Assembly: GCA_011525915.1 (NCBI GenBank)
Contig: WYBM01000030.1
Location: 1-64,000 of the forward strand
DNA: 64,000 nucleotides
DNA from: Ardenticatenaceae bacterium
Lineage (GTDB): Bacteria > Chloroflexota > Anaerolineae > Promineifilales > Promineifilaceae
Direction of reading: 5' to 3'
Position numbers and translations under genes: made by a program. The notes under the pieces are model-generated. The model was not told the origin of the DNA, made no database searches, and was given only the letters and a program-made list of their open reading frames with translations. Shown piece by piece: positions 17,101-26,023 of the stretch (positions within the stretch are counted from its first letter, which is position 1; every line of letters starts with the position of its first letter).

Positions 17101-18869
17101 TCTGGTGTAGCATCAATGATAGTTCGCTGCAAAGCTTCATTTTCACGAATCGTTTCTTGTGCCTGCTTGCGTCCGGTAATATCAATAAGGGTAGTGATGA
17201 TAGCCGGCGCACCCTGATAGGTAAACAAACGGGCCGAAAGCAGCGACCAGAAATGGTCACCGTCGGCGCGTTTGAGTTCCAGTTCGTAATTGGTAACACT
17301 GCCTTTTTCTAGAATCTGGCCCACCATCGTCATGCGATCTTCGCTGTGGGCATAAAAGTCAAGTGTTCCTTGCTCCAGCAAGGTTGACAGGGGCACCCGT
17401 ACCATGTCTGCCAGCAGTTGGTTGGCGTATAGAATTTTGCCATCGGCCGCTCGGGAGATAAGCATAGGTGTGGTGACCGAATCTAGAATGGTGCGGGCGC
17501 GCTCATTCGTTTCTTGTAGTTCGGCTGTCTGTTGCTGAGCCTGGGCGTACAACCGGGCATTTTGCAAAGCTACGGCAATCTGAGAGGCCAGGGTTGTCTG
17601 AATGTTGACATGTCGTTGTGTAAAACGGTTGACAACATTTGCCTGTATGTCTATGACCCCCAACACATGGGTGCCCATGAGCATGGGCACGGCCATTTCC
17701 GCACGAGTTTCTGGCAACAACGGGTGTGGTAAAAAGCCAGGGTCGGCCTGGACGTCATTGACAATAACACCCGCGCGGCTGCGGGCGGCACGGGCTACCA
17801 AAGACTGCTCTTGCGAAAGCGGGATTTGCCGTTTTTCTTCCACCATTTGCCGCCCCACTTTGCCTGAACCGGCCACAAGTTCCAATGTATCACCGGCTTC
17901 GTTAAGCAAGTAGACGTGAGCGTGATACAGCCCAAAACTGTCCCTGATATGGTCAACAACCGCCTGGAACATTTTCTGGGGATCAAGAATAGTCGACACG
18001 GCCGTGCTGATTTTAGCGACCGTGTTCAGCTGCGACGCCATTTGCTCCTGGTCTACCAGGGCTTCTGTCAGCGCTTCTGCGGCCTGAATGCGTTGGGTTA
18101 CGTCACGCCCTACGCCGCGGAAGCCAATGGGGGTGCCCTCCTGGTCACGGCGCAGCAGCACGTACGTTTCCAGGTGACGGGTACGGCCGTCTTTGCCAGT
18201 GGCCTCCCACACAAACCCCTTAACGGGCTCGCCTGTCTTTAACACCTGGTTAAAGGTGGCTGTCACCTGCTGAGCCGTTTCTGGCGTGGTGCATTCGCGG
18301 TAATTCATGCCCAGCAATTCGGTATGTGGATACCCCATCACTTCGCCCAATTGCTCATTCATGAACGTAAACGTGCCGTCCAGGTCTGTTTCATAGTACC
18401 CATCTTCAATCCCTTCTAACACAGTGCGGTAGCGCGCTTCACTGGCGTGAAGCACCCGTTCCATCTCTTTTTGGGCGGTAATGTTGCGGATAATAATGAC
18501 AGAACCCAGCGTCTGCCCTTCGTCATCTTTAAACAGGGTGGCGGTAGATTGCACGTCTATGATGTCCCCCTGTTTGGTAAAACGGCGGGTCGTCAGCAGG
18601 GGTGCTTTGCCAGTACTTAATAACAGGCCAATGGCGGCCATTGTCTCTTCGCGGCACTCTGCGGGCACAAAATCCAGGCGGCGGCCAAACAACTCATCCA
18701 GGTGCCAGCCAAATACGTCGGTAAAAATGGGGTTAATATAGGTCACCCGGCCTTGAGGGTCATAAATAACAGAAGGGTCAGGCGATATATCCAGCATGGG
18801 GCGGTATATGTCTATACGCTGTTGTAATAGATCGGAAACGATTATGGTTTGTTCTTGTTCTGTTGCCAT
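14106..18869 (-). CDS. Soluble PAS/GAF array protein without output domain, 1587 aa
   Basis: Order by approximate residue: PAS 20-135, PAS 145-265, GAF 285-440, PAS 460-570, PAS 580-705, GAF 715-885 (with the VDRAYQFLF segment of a phytochrome-type subgroup), GAF 905-1075, GAF 1085-1245, half GAF 1260-1365 (opening RREGWESY), GAF 1375-1520 and C-terminal stub 1530-1570 (VRTIADKIRRGTDQETILR). There is no kinase, cyclase, phosphodiesterase, DNA-binding or membrane segment. Two GAFs carry the near-identical GFLPHPLLP motif seen across the operon. ATG 18869 is chosen because AGGAG lies six bases upstream and overlaps the stop of the 2370-aa gene; TTG 18875 is the alternative. Most likely a multi-input sensor or scaffold acting on the single kinase. 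Confidence 0.85.
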   Translation of the reverse strand: MATEQEQTIIVSDLLQQRIDIYRPMLDISPDPSVIYDPQGRVTYINPIFTDVFGWHLDELFGRRLDFVPAECREETMAAIGLLLSTGKAPLLTTRRFTKQGDIIDVQSTATLFKDDEGQTLGSVIIIRNITAQKEMERVLHASEARYRTVLEGIEDGYYETDLDGTFTFMNEQLGEVMGYPHTELLGMNYRECTTPETAQQVTATFNQVLKTGEPVKGFVWEATGKDGRTRHLETYVLLRRDQEGTPIGFRGVGRDVTQRIQAAEALTEALVDQEQMASQLNTVAKISTAVSTILDPQKMFQAVVDHIRDSFGLYHAHVYLLNEAGDTLELVAGSGKVGRQMVEEKRQIPLSQEQSLVARAARSRAGVIVNDVQADPGFLPHPLLPETRAEMAVPMLMGTHVLGVIDIQANVVNRFTQRHVNIQTTLASQIAVALQNARLYAQAQQQTAELQETNERARTILDSVTTPMLISRAADGKILYANQLLADMVRVPLSTLLEQGTLDFYAHSEDRMTMVGQILEKGSVTNYELELKRADGDHFWSLLSARLFTYQGAPAIITTLIDITGRKQAQETIRENEALQRTIIDATPDWIFIKDREHRYQLVNKSYARAMGLSPATFIGKNDLDIGFPEELVKGNPEKGIVGFWEDDRAVMDSGQMKVIDVEPSIIGGETRYLNTIKVPLRDTQDQVWGILGFVHDVTDMKRAEEAIQHQADIEKLGRALSSNFLNLPANKLDEGIQNALAMLGEFTGVDRAYQFLFSPDGQTMTNTHEWCVAGIAPQIERLQALPAEALPYFTATMRRQEVFHVARVADLPAEAAAEKEEFEAEDIQSLIVVPIVSRGVTIGFIGFDSVRQEKQWSEADIGLLRLVSDILVSTLNRREAALAREEAIRALEAALVQSERLYEMSTKLNAITNVDQILEAAVLPAMGSEVQSANLFTIATNESGEPEWAELVAAWVNMPEGSTDQPAVYPVGTRFQLQDFPGTSAWMRNPDEAFLISDVEADPQLDEAARKIMKMTGIRAAATLPLRTRGSWTGLVNISWDHPQTFSDEDKRVYRSLAEQTAVMLNNQLLFEQSQKRAADMAVVAEVGTAITTIRDVDELLQQVVDLTKERFSLYHAHIYLLAPGSETLVLTSGAGKIGRQMVAQVRTIPLRQRQSLVARAARTRQGVIVNDVQADLGFLPHPLLPHTKSEMALPIIVGDEVLGVLDVQADQINRFNKEDAHIQATLAAQIGVALQNAQSFARSEAALQELEEITRRLRREGWESYLATSQGEGMAYGYDQKEITLLSPAVPQTKGSKKSKTNGAVTLAQPLLVQGEAVGQLMLTEPGALDDEATDIMTAVAERLSAHLENLRLTEQTQRALAETEEQAQRLALLNEISANLGDAATLSEVYDIAVTRTAELLKADRASLPLLRPDGESMEVVAVCGQEVDAPAGTVIPLSDTPMERAIKENRLIRGTTQGTLTSVRVAPLLVGGRAIGTLNVASNETDFFDERDESLMQQIVAMLSSVIENKRLLATAQARAERERRVRTIADKIRRGTDQETILRIAQQELKQLLGASKSAVQLGITGQTSTQTEAEDENKKT

Positions 18870-18878
18870 ATGCAACTC

Positions 18879-21800
18879 CTAACCAGCTTTTTGGCGCTTT
18901 TTATTGCCGCCATTTACGGCCTGAGCAGCCGCTTCTTTGCCTAACTTAAGTTCAACCTGGGTATATTTGGCGCTTAGCGCCTGGCCCAGCTCTTTTACGG
19001 CCGTTTGCAAGGCACTTTCCATGCTCAACGAGCCTTGAATCTTTTGGGTAATCTCATTCACAATGCGTTCACGCTCAGCCCGGCGGCGGATGGCGTCAAA
19101 TTGCTGTGCATTTTGAATGGCCACCCCAATGGTACTGGCCAGCGTGGTCAACAGCCGTTGGTCAGCGTCATCAAAAATGTGCATGTCGCCGTGACTATTC
19201 AGGCCAATGACACCTACAACAGCGTCACCCACAATAATAGGCACGCCCAGGTAAGACGAAGGTGTCTCCCCACCGCTGCCGGTGATGCGCCCGCCTTTTT
19301 CCACAGCCTCTTCTGTAAAAGAGTCTGGATCAGGTATAAATAAGATAGGCTGCCGGTTTTGAATGATCTGGCCCGTAAAACCGCTGCTCTCATCTAACCG
19401 CCGCGGCGCTTGCGTGACACGGCCGTCTTCGTGAGAATGGTAATAAGGGAAGGAGATCAGCTGCGAGATATTGTCATATAGGGCAATGTAGGCGGTTTCC
19501 GTATGGAAGGTCTTTTGTAGTAGCGGGCCTACCCTTTCCACCAACCCTGTCAGATTTAACTGAGAACTGGCCACTTCTGTCATGGCATTAATGGTAGCCA
19601 GTTCCGCCGCGCGTGCTTCTGTTTGTGTAAACAAGCGAGCATTTTGCAGTGCGGTGGCCACCTGAGAAGCCAGGGTAGCCTGGATGTTGATATCCTGGGT
19701 CGTAAAATGATCTACTTCGTCTGACTGCACGTCTAACACGCCAATCACTTCGTTACCTAAAACCAGCGGCACGGCCATTTCCGCACGGGTATAGGGCAGC
19801 AAGGCGTTGGGCAAAAAACCCTCATCAGCCAGCACGTCATTGACAATCACACCCCGGCGAGAGCGTGCTGCCCGCGCCACCAAAGATTGCTGGCTGTCCA
19901 ACGGAATGGTGCGCCCCTCTGCCACCATTTGGGCGCCGGCTTCGCCGGCACCCGCCGCTAACTCCAGGGCATCCCTGGCCTCATTCATCAGGTAAATGTG
20001 TGCATGGTACAGGCCAAATTTATCTCTGGTCAGGTCAACAACATCTTGTAACAGTTGAGAAGCATCCAGGGTAGAAGCCACGGCCGTGCTGATCCCGGCC
20101 ACCGTTTGCAGTTCCAGGGCTCGCTTGGCCAGCGCTTCTTCAAATTGCCGCCGCTCCGTAATATCTTCTGAGATCCCCAACAAATACTTCGGGTTTCCGG
20201 CCGCATCCACAATGGGCACTTTACGGGTGTGCAGCGTACGCACCCCCTGGTGTGCTGTCTGAATCGGCTCATCTGGTATTTCCACAGGCATTCCATTTTT
20301 CAGCACTTCTCGATCTTTGGCTATAAAAAATTCCGCCTTTTCCTTCGGGTAAAAGTCATAGTCGGTTTTACCCAGGAATGTTTCCTGCGGCTGACCCACA
20401 ATATCAGAGCCGGCTTTGTTCCAACGAATAACACGTAAATCTTCAGCGTCTTTCACAAACAACATCACCGGCAGGTTCTCAATCACTGAGTCTAAAAAGC
20501 CCGTCGTTTCCTGCAGCTCGGTGGCGCGTGTTTGCACTTCATTAATAAGCAAAATGCTGTCTACCACCGCGGCCGTTTGGGCGGCAATAGAGCTGTATAA
20601 ACGCCGGTCTCTTTCTGTAAACACATGCGGCTCCGTCCACCGAATGGATATCCCGCCTAACAGGCGATTACCCACAGTCAACGTCATGATGACAAAGGCT
20701 TTTGTCTGCGTCTGCTCAAAAACCGCTCGTGAGTCAGGGTCAACACGCTCGTCTCTATCGACGTTTTCTACCAACAACACCCCTTCTCTAGCAGACAGCC
20801 ACAGGTGGGCAAAAGGCATTTGTGGCAAATACAACCGCGTACCCACTGGCAAAAGCGGTTCCGGGTTGGTCGTCGCTGCAGATCTGGCCCATTCCGGTTC
20901 CCCGGCTGCGTCCAGCTCAAAAACAAAAATTGTGCCTTCATCCGCCTCGTCGGCCAGAGCCGGAGCACTGGCAGCAAACACAATCTCCTCAAAGGTCGCA
21001 GCAGCATTAAGCCGCTCGCTGACGTCTAGCAACACCTGTACTTCTTGCAAAGCGGCTTCTGTTTGCGCAAACAGACGCGCATTTTGAATAGCCGTGGCCG
21101 CCTGAAAGACTATCGTTTCCGCCAGGTGAAGGGCCCCCTCTGAAATACTATCCCCCTCTGTCAACAAATCCATGCCCACTGTGCCGATCACTTCATTACC
21201 TACCATCATAGGCAATATGGCCAGCGCCTGGATGCCCTGCTGCGCAAACAGGTCACGCACCGGTTCTGTTAAGGGATGGTGCAATGCGTCAGCGACCACC
21301 ACCGGCTGCCGTGTACGCATCACCTGTTGGGTTAAATGATTACCTTCAAGCGGAATCTGTGCCCCCAGGACACTGGTGGACTTTTCTGGGTCAAATTGCT
21401 CAGCCACAATGGTGAGCATTTGCTTTTGGGAGTCAATGAGGGCAATACGCACCTGGTCTACTCCCGTGCCTGTTACCAGACCCCGGGCCACAATATCCAT
21501 GGCATGGTGAATATCCAGTGACGAGCTTAACTGTGTCACTACCTGGTTGACGAGCGCCAGTTCTTCTGTACGTTTTTCTGTCTCCGCCAATGCGTCTTGT
21601 GTTTGGGCAAAAAGACGGGCGTTTTCCAGGGCGACGGCCATGTGGTTGGCAATGCCCATCAACAGCCCCAGGTCATTCTCCGTATAAGCATTGTATTCGT
21701 AGCTTTGCACAGACAAGACACCAATCGGCTGGGTGCCCACCATAAGGGGGGCAAAGATAGTAGACGGCGGCAGTTGGGCCTTGCCCAACGTAGGGGCGGT

Positions 21801-24800
21801 TTGTGAGGCCACAAGGGCTTCATGCTCCTCTGGTGTGTGATTATTAATCACCGGCTGTTTGGTAGAAATAACCCGGTAAGACTGGCTGTTCTCGTCCAAT
21901 GGGGCTGGCTCTTGCTCGTGCTGTTCGCCGCTGTCATAAATATACAGGTACTCCATGATGTTGGTGGCGCTGTCATAACGGCTGACAGAAAAGGCATCTA
22001 CCACCATCACCTGGCTTACCTGGTGGTGAACGGTCTCCAACACCTGCTCAATATTTAGCTGTTGGGACACAGCCTGGGCCACCTGGTTGATTACGGCCAA
22101 TTCTTCGGCCCTTTCCTGTGTTTGGGTGAAAAGGCGGCTGTTTTCTAAACCAACAGCCACGTAAGAGGCAATACCACTTAACAAATCCACATCTTCTTGT
22201 GTAAAAACGTCAAATTGGAAACTTTGCGCCGACAGAACGCCAATGACTTGTTGGCCCGCCTGTAAGGGGACAAAAATCATAGAGGCCGTCACCCGGTTGG
22301 CCTTGTCGCCGATCAGAAAGTCAGGTTGTTGTTCTTGAATAGCCTGGGCTTCGGCAGGTGTCAGATGCACTAACACGCGTTCGCTCGTATGGATGACCTT
22401 ATGCGAGTGGCTGCTGGGGCTTAATGGTCTGGTGAAGGGTTCTATGCGCTGCCCGTCTTCGACTATAAGAGGGTAATCCATCTCTGCAGTATCTGCGCGG
22501 TAAAGGGCAATATGGAAAGCGTCCATATTGATAATATAAGAGACTTGCTCATAGACGGCTTCCAACAACTGGGTAGTTTCTACTTGCTGGGCCACGGCTT
22601 CAGCCACCTGGTTAATAGCTGCTAACTGGCGGGCGCGGGCCTGTGATGCTTCAAACAAGCGCTGTGTTTGGGCTACCGCGGCTGCCTGGTCTACCAGACT
22701 GCTAATCTGGCGAATATCATTGGCATTAAAGTCACGCGTCATAGAAGCCTGCCCGGTTATAATGCCAATCCACTGATCACCGGCTAACAAGGGGAACACA
22801 ACTGCACTGTGCATGCCCAACCGCCCGGTAAAAAGCTGCCGCGTTGTGTCATCTATTCTGCTTTCGGTACCAATGTTGTTAACCACAAATGGCTCATGCC
22901 GGGACAAAAAGCGACCAATGGGGTATTGGGCCAGCGAATACACGGTGCCCACCGGTCCTGGAGAAGGTTTGTCGCTCGTTTCCCACACGGCCGCAACAAC
23001 CATAGACGCAGGCGGCTCATGATCCCAGGGCTTGTCAAAAAACAGCAGATTGGCCCGATCCATTTCCTTTAGTTTTGTCGTTTCTACCAGGGCCAGAAGC
23101 ACCTCATCTATGGTGGCAGCCCGTACCACCCGCTCACTACCGGCATAAAGTTGGTCTGTTTGGGACCGCGCCAGCTCCGTTTCTTCAAACAGGCGGGCCC
23201 GTTCCAGCGCTTCGGCCACCTGCTGCGAAATGGCGTCCAAGATGGCCTCGTTCTCTGGTGAGATGGGGGCATCAGCCTTACCGCGAATACCCAGCTTGCC
23301 AATGGTGATACCACGCACCTGCACCGGCGCTGCGTATGTGTGGTCGGTCTTATTCATCACCTCTTGTACGGGAATAGGGGTGTCACCATTGGTCGGTTTG
23401 CTGCCGGCCAGGTTTGACCCCAGAGGGTACACCGCCTGATGCGTAGCCAGGTACCCTTGAATTGACCGTTCGCGGGCGGTCATAAACGTTTCCCAGCTCT
23501 CACCGGTGATCACCCGCTGTAGGGAACTGAGTTCTTCCAGGGCTTCTTGTGTTTGCTGGTATTGGCGGGCATTTTGCAGTGCCACAGCCACCTGTGAAGC
23601 CAGCGTGGTATAAATGTTCAGGTCTTCCTCTGTGAAGCTATCTTTTTGGGTTGACTGTATGTCCAGTACACCTAGCACCTGTTTACCGGCAATAAGGGGA
23701 ACAACAATTTCGGCGCGGGTATCAGGCAAAAGGGGATGGGACATGAAGTCAGGTTCGGTTGTGACATCATTCACCAGAACGCCCTGTTGGCTACGAGCCA
23801 CTCTGGCCAGGAGGGTTTTTGAGGTCTTCAAAGGAAAACGCAGCCCCTGGCTGACAAGTTGCTCATTAACCATACCGGCCGCGCCGGCCAGAACAAGATC
23901 ATCTTCTTGCAAGGTGAACACGGCCGTCTGGTACAAACCAAACTGGCTCTGGGTCAACCCGGCCACTTCTTGGGCCAGCAGGAAGGGGTTACGCGTGGTG
24001 GCCACGGCCGTGCTGATCCCCGCCACTTTTTGCAGGCTCTCAGCCTGCATTTGCAGCCGGACTAACAAACGTTGGTTCTCAATATACCCACCAATGCGGC
24101 GGCTCACACTGCCAATCAGGGCGCTGTCTTCATCACGAAAGTCCAGCGCATCATCCGTATAGGCAATGGTAATACGCCCCACCAGCTCGCCACGAATACG
24201 CAGCTCTTCCACAATGTGCCGCGACAGGTCTATGGCCTGGGCATCTCCGTATACTTTGCCATCTAAGGTGATGGCCCCTATGCAGCTCTCAGCATGGGCC
24301 ATGGCCTGTGGTACACGTTCCATGACCCAACACATAAACTCGTCCAGGTCCGAAAGTTCTTCGGCCTTGCGCCCAATTTCATTCAGCAGGTTGAGCTGCT
24401 TCAGCCGTTCTGAAAGCTGCTGCTCCATCTTTTTACGTTCGGTAATATCCTGAGAGATACCAATAAGGTATTTAGGGCTGCCGTCTGCCCCCATCACCGG
24501 CGCCTTCATGGTATGCAGATAATACACCCCATCAACACCTTCTACACGTTCTTCAGAAATATCAACCACTTTGCGGCCGGCAATAACCTCATAATCCTGA
24601 GCGGCAAAGGCAGCGGCCGTTTCTTCAGGGAAAAAATCATAATGGTTTTTGCCTTCAATGTCAGCGGCTGGCAGGCCCACCAATTCTTCCATGCCCCGGC
24701 TGACGCGCACATAGCGCAGCTCTTCCGTTTCTTTTACAAAAAGAATCGAAGGGATATTGGCCACAATAGAGTCCAGAAACAGCGTGGTTTCCGTCATTTG

Positions 24801-25991
24801 GGCCGTTAACTGTTCCTGGGTATGGAACAGGCTGGCATTTTCAATGGCAATGGCCAGCTGCCCGGCCAGGGCACTAAACGCCGGCAGGTTGTCTTCGCTC
24901 AAGGCGTGTAGTTCATCACTTTGCAGGTCAATAACACCCACAACCTGATCCCGGATCACCAAAGGCACAGACATTTCAGAACGAATGTCTGGCAATACCG
25001 GGTTGGGCCGGAAAATGGGGCTGATATGGACATCGGGCACAATGATAGCTTCCTGGCGCACCACGGCCGTGCCATTAATGGAATTTTCGTCCAGGGGTAA
25101 TGAATGGTTTCTGCTTAATAGTTCTTGCCCGGCCTGCCCCGTGCCGGCCCGTAATATGAGCTGCTGCGTCTCCAGGTCTGTCAGATAAATTTGGGTATAA
25201 TGAAGATTAAAGCGATCCCGAATCAGGTTGACGGCCTGGGTTAACAGATCATCCAGATCATGAATTTGTGAAATTACCCGGCCTACTTCCGTGGCCAGGG
25301 CCAGGTCACGGGTTCGTTCCCGCACCCGGTCTTCCAAGGAGTGGCTTAATACCTGTAATTCCCGGTTGGCAGTGGTGAGCTCTTGCTGGCGCACATCTTC
25401 CAGGCGATCCCGATATTGGCTGGTGGCCAGAATGAGGGCTGCTGTCGCAATTAATAAGCCGGATGTAGAACCCACAATAGCAAAGGTGACGCCGGGGATC
25501 ACAAACGGCATCACGATGACAAAAATGATATTGGTCAGGGCAAAGATAAAGGCATCACGCAGCGACAGCATGGTGCCGGCCAAAATGATGATGGGCCCTA
25601 ACCACAAAAGTGCCGTGTTAGTGCGTACTTCTGCCAGGAAAAAAGCAGAGTATATAAACCCAACCAACACCGTCATCGCCACCAGCGGCGCGTAGCGGTA
25701 ATGTCTGGTCCGGCTCAACCCATAGGCGCCAAAAAGGCCTATCGTGGCTACAACAGAGACAGCCGACGACAGGGGCGATGCAAAAAAGCTGCCGGAAATC
25801 ATGCGGACCACAATACCTACACCCGTCAGGCAGGCAAATATCAGCGTAATCGTCGCCTGGTAGCGCGCCCGGCGGCGCTCGGCAAGATCGGTAACTGCCG
25901 CTGACGGTCTGGCCAGACTATGCAGAAACCGGGCAAGACGAGAGCGACTTTCTGTCTTTATCTCGCCTTCAGAGTTGATTGGTACAGTCAT
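18879..25991 (-). CDS. Giant membrane GAF/PAS array protein without output domain, 2370 aa
   Basis: The N-terminus has about six membrane helices (46-195, MASE-like) and a coiled coil (195-232). Then, by residue: GAF 235-390, PAS 400-520, short GAF 535-645, GAF 655-810, half GAF 822-937 (TGESWETF), GAF 945-1115, GAF 1125-1290, GAF 1300-1462, GAF 1478-1642, GAF 1650-1818, PAS 1828-1950, GAF 1960-2120, GAF 2130-2298 and C-terminal stub 2305-2352. Ten full GAFs in one chain is exceptional, and no catalytic or DNA-binding domain follows. The GAFs at 1125-1290 and 1300-1462 are the closest neighbours in sequence, pointing to growth by internal duplication. GGAG lies before the start. The frame is intact throughout. 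Role as a membrane-anchored sensory scaffold is inferred. Confidence 0.87.
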   Translation of the reverse strand: MTVPINSEGEIKTESRSRLARFLHSLARPSAAVTDLAERRRARYQATITLIFACLTGVGIVVRMISGSFFASPLSSAVSVVATIGLFGAYGLSRTRHYRYAPLVAMTVLVGFIYSAFFLAEVRTNTALLWLGPIIILAGTMLSLRDAFIFALTNIIFVIVMPFVIPGVTFAIVGSTSGLLIATAALILATSQYRDRLEDVRQQELTTANRELQVLSHSLEDRVRERTRDLALATEVGRVISQIHDLDDLLTQAVNLIRDRFNLHYTQIYLTDLETQQLILRAGTGQAGQELLSRNHSLPLDENSINGTAVVRQEAIIVPDVHISPIFRPNPVLPDIRSEMSVPLVIRDQVVGVIDLQSDELHALSEDNLPAFSALAGQLAIAIENASLFHTQEQLTAQMTETTLFLDSIVANIPSILFVKETEELRYVRVSRGMEELVGLPAADIEGKNHYDFFPEETAAAFAAQDYEVIAGRKVVDISEERVEGVDGVYYLHTMKAPVMGADGSPKYLIGISQDITERKKMEQQLSERLKQLNLLNEIGRKAEELSDLDEFMCWVMERVPQAMAHAESCIGAITLDGKVYGDAQAIDLSRHIVEELRIRGELVGRITIAYTDDALDFRDEDSALIGSVSRRIGGYIENQRLLVRLQMQAESLQKVAGISTAVATTRNPFLLAQEVAGLTQSQFGLYQTAVFTLQEDDLVLAGAAGMVNEQLVSQGLRFPLKTSKTLLARVARSQQGVLVNDVTTEPDFMSHPLLPDTRAEIVVPLIAGKQVLGVLDIQSTQKDSFTEEDLNIYTTLASQVAVALQNARQYQQTQEALEELSSLQRVITGESWETFMTARERSIQGYLATHQAVYPLGSNLAGSKPTNGDTPIPVQEVMNKTDHTYAAPVQVRGITIGKLGIRGKADAPISPENEAILDAISQQVAEALERARLFEETELARSQTDQLYAGSERVVRAATIDEVLLALVETTKLKEMDRANLLFFDKPWDHEPPASMVVAAVWETSDKPSPGPVGTVYSLAQYPIGRFLSRHEPFVVNNIGTESRIDDTTRQLFTGRLGMHSAVVFPLLAGDQWIGIITGQASMTRDFNANDIRQISSLVDQAAAVAQTQRLFEASQARARQLAAINQVAEAVAQQVETTQLLEAVYEQVSYIINMDAFHIALYRADTAEMDYPLIVEDGQRIEPFTRPLSPSSHSHKVIHTSERVLVHLTPAEAQAIQEQQPDFLIGDKANRVTASMIFVPLQAGQQVIGVLSAQSFQFDVFTQEDVDLLSGIASYVAVGLENSRLFTQTQERAEELAVINQVAQAVSQQLNIEQVLETVHHQVSQVMVVDAFSVSRYDSATNIMEYLYIYDSGEQHEQEPAPLDENSQSYRVISTKQPVINNHTPEEHEALVASQTAPTLGKAQLPPSTIFAPLMVGTQPIGVLSVQSYEYNAYTENDLGLLMGIANHMAVALENARLFAQTQDALAETEKRTEELALVNQVVTQLSSSLDIHHAMDIVARGLVTGTGVDQVRIALIDSQKQMLTIVAEQFDPEKSTSVLGAQIPLEGNHLTQQVMRTRQPVVVADALHHPLTEPVRDLFAQQGIQALAILPMMVGNEVIGTVGMDLLTEGDSISEGALHLAETIVFQAATAIQNARLFAQTEAALQEVQVLLDVSERLNAAATFEEIVFAASAPALADEADEGTIFVFELDAAGEPEWARSAATTNPEPLLPVGTRLYLPQMPFAHLWLSAREGVLLVENVDRDERVDPDSRAVFEQTQTKAFVIMTLTVGNRLLGGISIRWTEPHVFTERDRRLYSSIAAQTAAVVDSILLINEVQTRATELQETTGFLDSVIENLPVMLFVKDAEDLRVIRWNKAGSDIVGQPQETFLGKTDYDFYPKEKAEFFIAKDREVLKNGMPVEIPDEPIQTAHQGVRTLHTRKVPIVDAAGNPKYLLGISEDITERRQFEEALAKRALELQTVAGISTAVASTLDASQLLQDVVDLTRDKFGLYHAHIYLMNEARDALELAAGAGEAGAQMVAEGRTIPLDSQQSLVARAARSRRGVIVNDVLADEGFLPNALLPYTRAEMAVPLVLGNEVIGVLDVQSDEVDHFTTQDINIQATLASQVATALQNARLFTQTEARAAELATINAMTEVASSQLNLTGLVERVGPLLQKTFHTETAYIALYDNISQLISFPYYHSHEDGRVTQAPRRLDESSGFTGQIIQNRQPILFIPDPDSFTEEAVEKGGRITGSGGETPSSYLGVPIIVGDAVVGVIGLNSHGDMHIFDDADQRLLTTLASTIGVAIQNAQQFDAIRRRAERERIVNEITQKIQGSLSMESALQTAVKELGQALSAKYTQVELKLGKEAAAQAVNGGNKKRQKAG

Positions 25992-26023
25992 AACAATTCT
26001 CCAATCGGGTCAGGTAAATGAGT

